Origin: Gemmatimonadaceae bacterium
GTDB lineage: Bacteria; Gemmatimonadota; Gemmatimonadetes; Gemmatimonadales; Gemmatimonadaceae
Length of the DNA: 18,598 nt
NCBI GenBank assembly: GCA_014379705.1
Contig: JACMLI010000709.1
Span: forward strand, 1 to 18,598
Reading direction: 5' to 3'
The notes under the pieces are model-generated. The model saw nothing but the letters and a program-made list of their open reading frames with translations, was not told where the DNA came from and made no database searches. This document shows positions 15,733 through 18,598 of the stretch, one piece after another. Every line of letters begins with the position of its first letter. Positions within the stretch are counted from its first letter, which is position 1. The position numbers and the translations under genes are program-made.

Positions 15733-15928
15733 CGGTCTACTCCGGCAGTTGGTGAATCGCAGTTTTGGGGCTTCAGTACGCTACTACGCGGGCCCGCCTG
15801 GCGGGTGTGGTCGCTCCTGCCCGTCGGCAGCTCGCCCACTCCCGGCGACTGAGAGAGCGCGCTCGCTCGCAACCTTGCCGCGGCGCAGACGGGGGTGCAC
15901 GATCCCCATGCTGCCACCCCTCCCGACC

Positions 15929-17449
15929 ATGTCATACGCCCGCACGCTACTCGCCGCCATCGCGATCGCTGTCCCCCTCGGTGCGCAGGACGCGACCACC
16001 GCCGCAGTCGTCCGCGACCTCGACACGTACGTCCCCAAGGCCCTCGCCGAGTGGAAGGGTGCGGGCATCGCCGTCGGGATCGTCAAGGACGACCAGCTCG
16101 TGTACGCGAAGGGCTTTGGGGTGCGTGAAGTCGGCAAGCCGGGCCTCGTCGACGACAAGACGCTCTTCGCCATTGGGTCGAACACCAAGTTCTTCACGGC
16201 GGTTGCCGCCGCGATGCTTGCCGACGAAGGCAAGCTCTCGCTCGACGATCGCATCACGAAGCACATCCCGGGCTTCTCGCTCTACGACCCGTGGGTGACG
16301 CGCGAGTTCACGGTGCGCGATGCGATGTCACACCGCAGCGGCCTCGGACGCCGAGGTGATCCGCTGTGGTACGGCACCGGCCTATCGCGTGACGAGATCG
16401 TCCGGCGCGTTCGCCTCCTTCCTCCCAACTCGTCGTTTCGCACCGAATATGGCTACCAGAACATCATGTTCATCACCGCGGGCCAGGTCCTCGCCGCTGC
16501 CTCAGGCATGCCTTGGGACGACCTGATCGACCGACGCATCTTCAAGCCCCTGGGAATGACGGCGTCCAACACGTCGGTCCGTGCACTGCGGGGCCAGGCG
16601 AATGTCGCGGCACCGCATGCCTTCGCGGACGCCAGGGGCGCCGTGCCGATCGCCTATCGCGAGATCGACAACGCGGCCGCCGCCGGCTCCATCAACTCGA
16701 ACGTGCAGGACATGGCGACGTGGATGCGCTTCATCCTGAATGGCGGTGCGTGGAACGGCGCAACGCTGCTCAAGCCTCGTACCCTCCAGGACATCACCGG
16801 TCCCCACAGCATCCCGACGCGCATCGTCAACGACACGATGGGCCTGGGGCGCCACTTTCAACTCTACGCGCTCGGTATCGGAGTCTCCGACCTGCTGGGA
16901 GTGAAGGTGCTGCAGCACACCGGCGGGATCGATGGCATGCTTTCCTTCGTTGCCATGGTGCCCGAACGCCGGCTCGGCGTCGTAGTGCTCACGAATACGA
17001 GTCCGCACAACGGCCTCTATACCGCGCTCGGCAACAAGATCCTGGTGGACCTGCTCGGCGGCCCGAAGCGCGACTGGAGCGCGCAGGTGCTGGCGGAGAC
17101 AAACGTTGCGGAGCAGGCCGCGGCGAAGCGACTCGGTGATCGCATCGCAGCCCGCGTGCCGAACACACAGCCTTCGCGTCCCCTGGCGGAATACGCCGGG
17201 ACCTACCGGCACGAGATGTACGGGGACGTGACCGTCGCCGTCGAAAATGGCGCCCTCCGGGTGCGGTATCCCGAAGGGCTCAACGCACGGGTCTCTCACT
17301 TCCACTACGACACGTTCAATGGCCGGGGGGACAGCTCGCTCCTCGCGGGCGACATGACGTGGGTTCGCTTTGAGCTCGACGCCCAGGCCAAGGTGTCCGG
17401 CGTGTCGATCGAGGACCTGGCGGAGTTCGCGCGTGTGAAGACCCCGTAG
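15929..17449 (+). CDS. Secreted serine hydrolase, class C beta-lactamase fold, with DUF3471 tail (paralog 2)
   Basis: The 506-residue exported protein is clearly related to the hydrolase at 10950-12491. Shared segments include KGFGVREVGKP, FAIGSNTK, KLSLDDRI, HRSGL, NIMF.TAGQ, PLGMT, AGSINS and GGIDGML. Catalytic boxes are S84-N-T-K87, Y176-Q-N178 and H330-T-G332, followed by a DUF3471 domain (about 395-500, EYAGTYRHEMYGDV). A short signal peptide ends at PLGAQ (residue 20). The ATG at 15929 gives a compact signal peptide. The in-frame ATG at 15908 has a G-run upstream (15891-15895) and is a real alternative that adds 7 residues. Substrate unknown. Family members include D-aminopeptidases, DD-peptidases and esterases. 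It is divergent from the M28 gene across 196 bp. Confidence 0.92.
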   Translation: MSYARTLLAAIAIAVPLGAQDATTAAVVRDLDTYVPKALAEWKGAGIAVGIVKDDQLVYAKGFGVREVGKPGLVDDKTLFAIGSNTKFFTAVAAAMLADEGKLSLDDRITKHIPGFSLYDPWVTREFTVRDAMSHRSGLGRRGDPLWYGTGLSRDEIVRRVRLLPPNSSFRTEYGYQNIMFITAGQVLAAASGMPWDDLIDRRIFKPLGMTASNTSVRALRGQANVAAPHAFADARGAVPIAYREIDNAAAAGSINSNVQDMATWMRFILNGGAWNGATLLKPRTLQDITGPHSIPTRIVNDTMGLGRHFQLYALGIGVSDLLGVKVLQHTGGIDGMLSFVAMVPERRLGVVVLTNTSPHNGLYTALGNKILVDLLGGPKRDWSAQVLAETNVAEQAAAKRLGDRIAARVPNTQPSRPLAEYAGTYRHEMYGDVTVAVENGALRVRYPEGLNARVSHFHYDTFNGRGDSSLLAGDMTWVRFELDAQAKVSGVSIEDLAEFARVKTP

Positions 17450-17527
17450 GCAGGAAAGGCAGCTCGGTCTGCCGGGCAGGTCATGCGACATGATGTACCA
17501 GAGCCTCTCACACCCCAAGATCCCCCT

Positions 17528-18598
17528 ATGCCTACCGCGCGGCTGCCTCTTCTCCTCCTGTCCGTCGTGTGCCTCGCCTGCAGCGCCGAGCCGAGCTCGC
17601 AGTCGGGCGCCGACGCGGGCCGGACCTTCACGCCTACCCAGTACTCCGTCGCTGACTTCTACGCGAACAAGGAATTCTTCGGCGCATCCTTCTCGCCCGA
17701 TCGAAAGAAGCTCCTCGTGGCGTCGAACACGTCAGGCATCTGGAACGCCTACGCCGTGCCGGTCGCGGGTGGGGCCATGGAGCCGCTGACGACGTCCACG
17801 ACCAACGCGATCTTCCCCGTCGGATACTTTCCAAACGACGAGCGCATTCTCTACTCGTCCGACGAAGGTGGGAACGAGCGCTCGCATCTCTACGTCCGCC
17901 ATCCGGATGGCTCGATCAAGGATATCACGCCGGGAACGAAACACGCGGCGAGCTTCCTCGCGTGGGCAGGCGATGACCAGTCGTTCTTCATCACCAGCAA
18001 CGAGCGTGACCAGCGCTTCTTCGACGTCTATGAGGTGAACGCGGACGGACTCGGAAAGACGCTCGTCTACGCGAACACCGACGGGTACGGCATCGCCGGC
18101 GTCTCGCGCGACAAGCGGTACCTCGCGCTCGTCAAGAGCTACACCACGTCCGACCAGGACATCTTCCTGCAGGATCTCCAGAAGAAGACGGCGACGAACA
18201 TCACGAAGCACACGGGCACCGTGAACAACTCGCCCGCCGCGTTCTCGCCTGACGGGGCAAAGCTGCTGTTCGTGTCTGACAGCGGCCGCGAGTTCGCGTC
18301 CCTGCTGAGCTACAACGTCGCCGACGGCTCCAGGGAGACGGTGTACGAGCAGGACTGGGACATCGTTGGCGCGAGGTACTCGAAGAGCGGCACGTACCTC
18401 ATTGTTGGCGTCAACGACGACGCGAAGGTGACGGCCCGGGTGTTCGACGCGAAGACTATGCAACCCGTGTCGCTCACCGGAATGCCGACCGGGCTCGTGA
18501 GCGGTTTCACCGTATCGCCTGACGACTCCCTGATTGCGTTCTACGCGAGCGACGGCAGCGTGCCGAACGAGCTGTACGTCCGCACGATCGCCGAGTCG
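17528..18598 (+). CDS. S9 family peptidase (prolyl oligopeptidase-like), N-terminal part, cut by window edge
   Basis: The frame opens at the ATG 17528 and runs without a stop for 357 codons to the window end. A signal sequence ends near VVCLACSAE. Cys18 could be lipidated, though the residue three before it is Cys rather than Leu, so the lipobox is weak. After TPTQYSVADFYANKEFFGAS come repeated beta-propeller strands of the TolB/DPP-like kind: FSPDRKKLLVASN, YFPNDERILYSSD, SRDKRYLALVKSY, FSPDGAKLLFVSD and VSPDDSLIAFYASD. This matches the propeller half of S9 peptidases, which cut short peptides after proline or other residues. The catalytic Ser-Asp-His domain would lie to the right, so activity cannot be judged. 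The gene follows the second serine hydrolase by 78 bp on the same strand. Confidence 0.85.
   Translation, partial: MPTARLPLLLLSVVCLACSAEPSSQSGADAGRTFTPTQYSVADFYANKEFFGASFSPDRKKLLVASNTSGIWNAYAVPVAGGAMEPLTTSTTNAIFPVGYFPNDERILYSSDEGGNERSHLYVRHPDGSIKDITPGTKHAASFLAWAGDDQSFFITSNERDQRFFDVYEVNADGLGKTLVYANTDGYGIAGVSRDKRYLALVKSYTTSDQDIFLQDLQKKTATNITKHTGTVNNSPAAFSPDGAKLLFVSDSGREFASLLSYNVADGSRETVYEQDWDIVGARYSKSGTYLIVGVNDDAKVTARVFDAKTMQPVSLTGMPTGLVSGFTVSPDDSLIAFYASDGSVPNELYVRTIAES

Noticed and set aside
14876..15928. Plus-strand extension of more than 300 codons before the second serine hydrolase
   Set aside because: It runs antisense through the M28 gene and has a low-complexity Arg/Ala/Pro translation. 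The signal peptide starts at 15929 (or 15908).
10950..17449. Antibiotic resistance by beta-lactamases
   Set aside because: The SxxK/YxN/HxG boxes define a broad hydrolase superfamily. The DUF3471 tails and peptidase neighbours favour peptidase or esterase roles, and no AmpC-specific feature is evident.

Overview
The window is high-GC DNA, about two-thirds G+C by eye. It carries many secreted or lipid-anchored hydrolases, a carboxypeptidase-regulatory-domain TonB-type receptor, a kelch-like secreted protein, M28 and S9 peptidases and DUF3471-tailed serine hydrolases. That mix points to a Gram-negative soil or sediment bacterium. The style (short signal peptides ending in A-Q, many serine hydrolases) fits Gemmatimonadota best, with Acidobacteriota as an alternative. 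The taxonomic call is inference from gene style, not from a marker gene.

Layout. Positions 1-378 hold no gene. At the left edge are two near-identical 18-bp direct repeats that look like the end of an IS21/IS481-type insertion sequence, then an isolated GC hairpin. A DUF3597 gene (379-771, +) follows, with a strong intrinsic terminator (794-822). On the minus strand at 958-1376 lies the wreck of a DUF72 gene: the N- and C-terminal ends are recognisable, but the middle is missing and the two ends are in different frames. Acetate kinase (ackA, 1510-2745, +) and a GH20 beta-N-acetylhexosaminidase lipoprotein (2869-4497, +) come next. Convergent to them is a two-gene ABC exporter of the DrrAB type (permease 4517-5338, ATPase 5335-6297, both -, overlapping by ATGA). 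A GNAT acetyltransferase (6483-6977, +) follows.

The right half is an envelope and peptide-processing region. It holds a secreted six-repeat kelch-like protein (7249-8241, +), a TonB-dependent receptor-like outer-membrane protein (8361-10781, +), a secreted class-C-beta-lactamase-fold serine hydrolase (10950-12491, +), an N-acyl-D-amino-acid-deacylase-like amidohydrolase lipoprotein (12512-14014, -), a secreted M28 metallopeptidase with an inserted PA-like region (14170-15732, -), a second, paralogous serine hydrolase (15929-17449, +) and the N-terminal propeller part of an S9 peptidase cut by the right edge (17528-18598, +). Together they suggest capture and stepwise hydrolysis of peptides, possibly D-residue-containing or cell-wall peptides. 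GH20 and acetate kinase could handle amino-sugar and acetate products. This functional link is inference.

The least explained signal is an octamer, CGTTAGGC, seen six times by eye. At both convergent gene junctions it contains the TAG stop of the plus-strand gene within an identical 13-mer. In both cases the minus-strand gene's stop codon follows about 22 bp later inside a 7-bp inverted repeat. I see no CRISPR array, rRNA, tRNA or complete mobile element.
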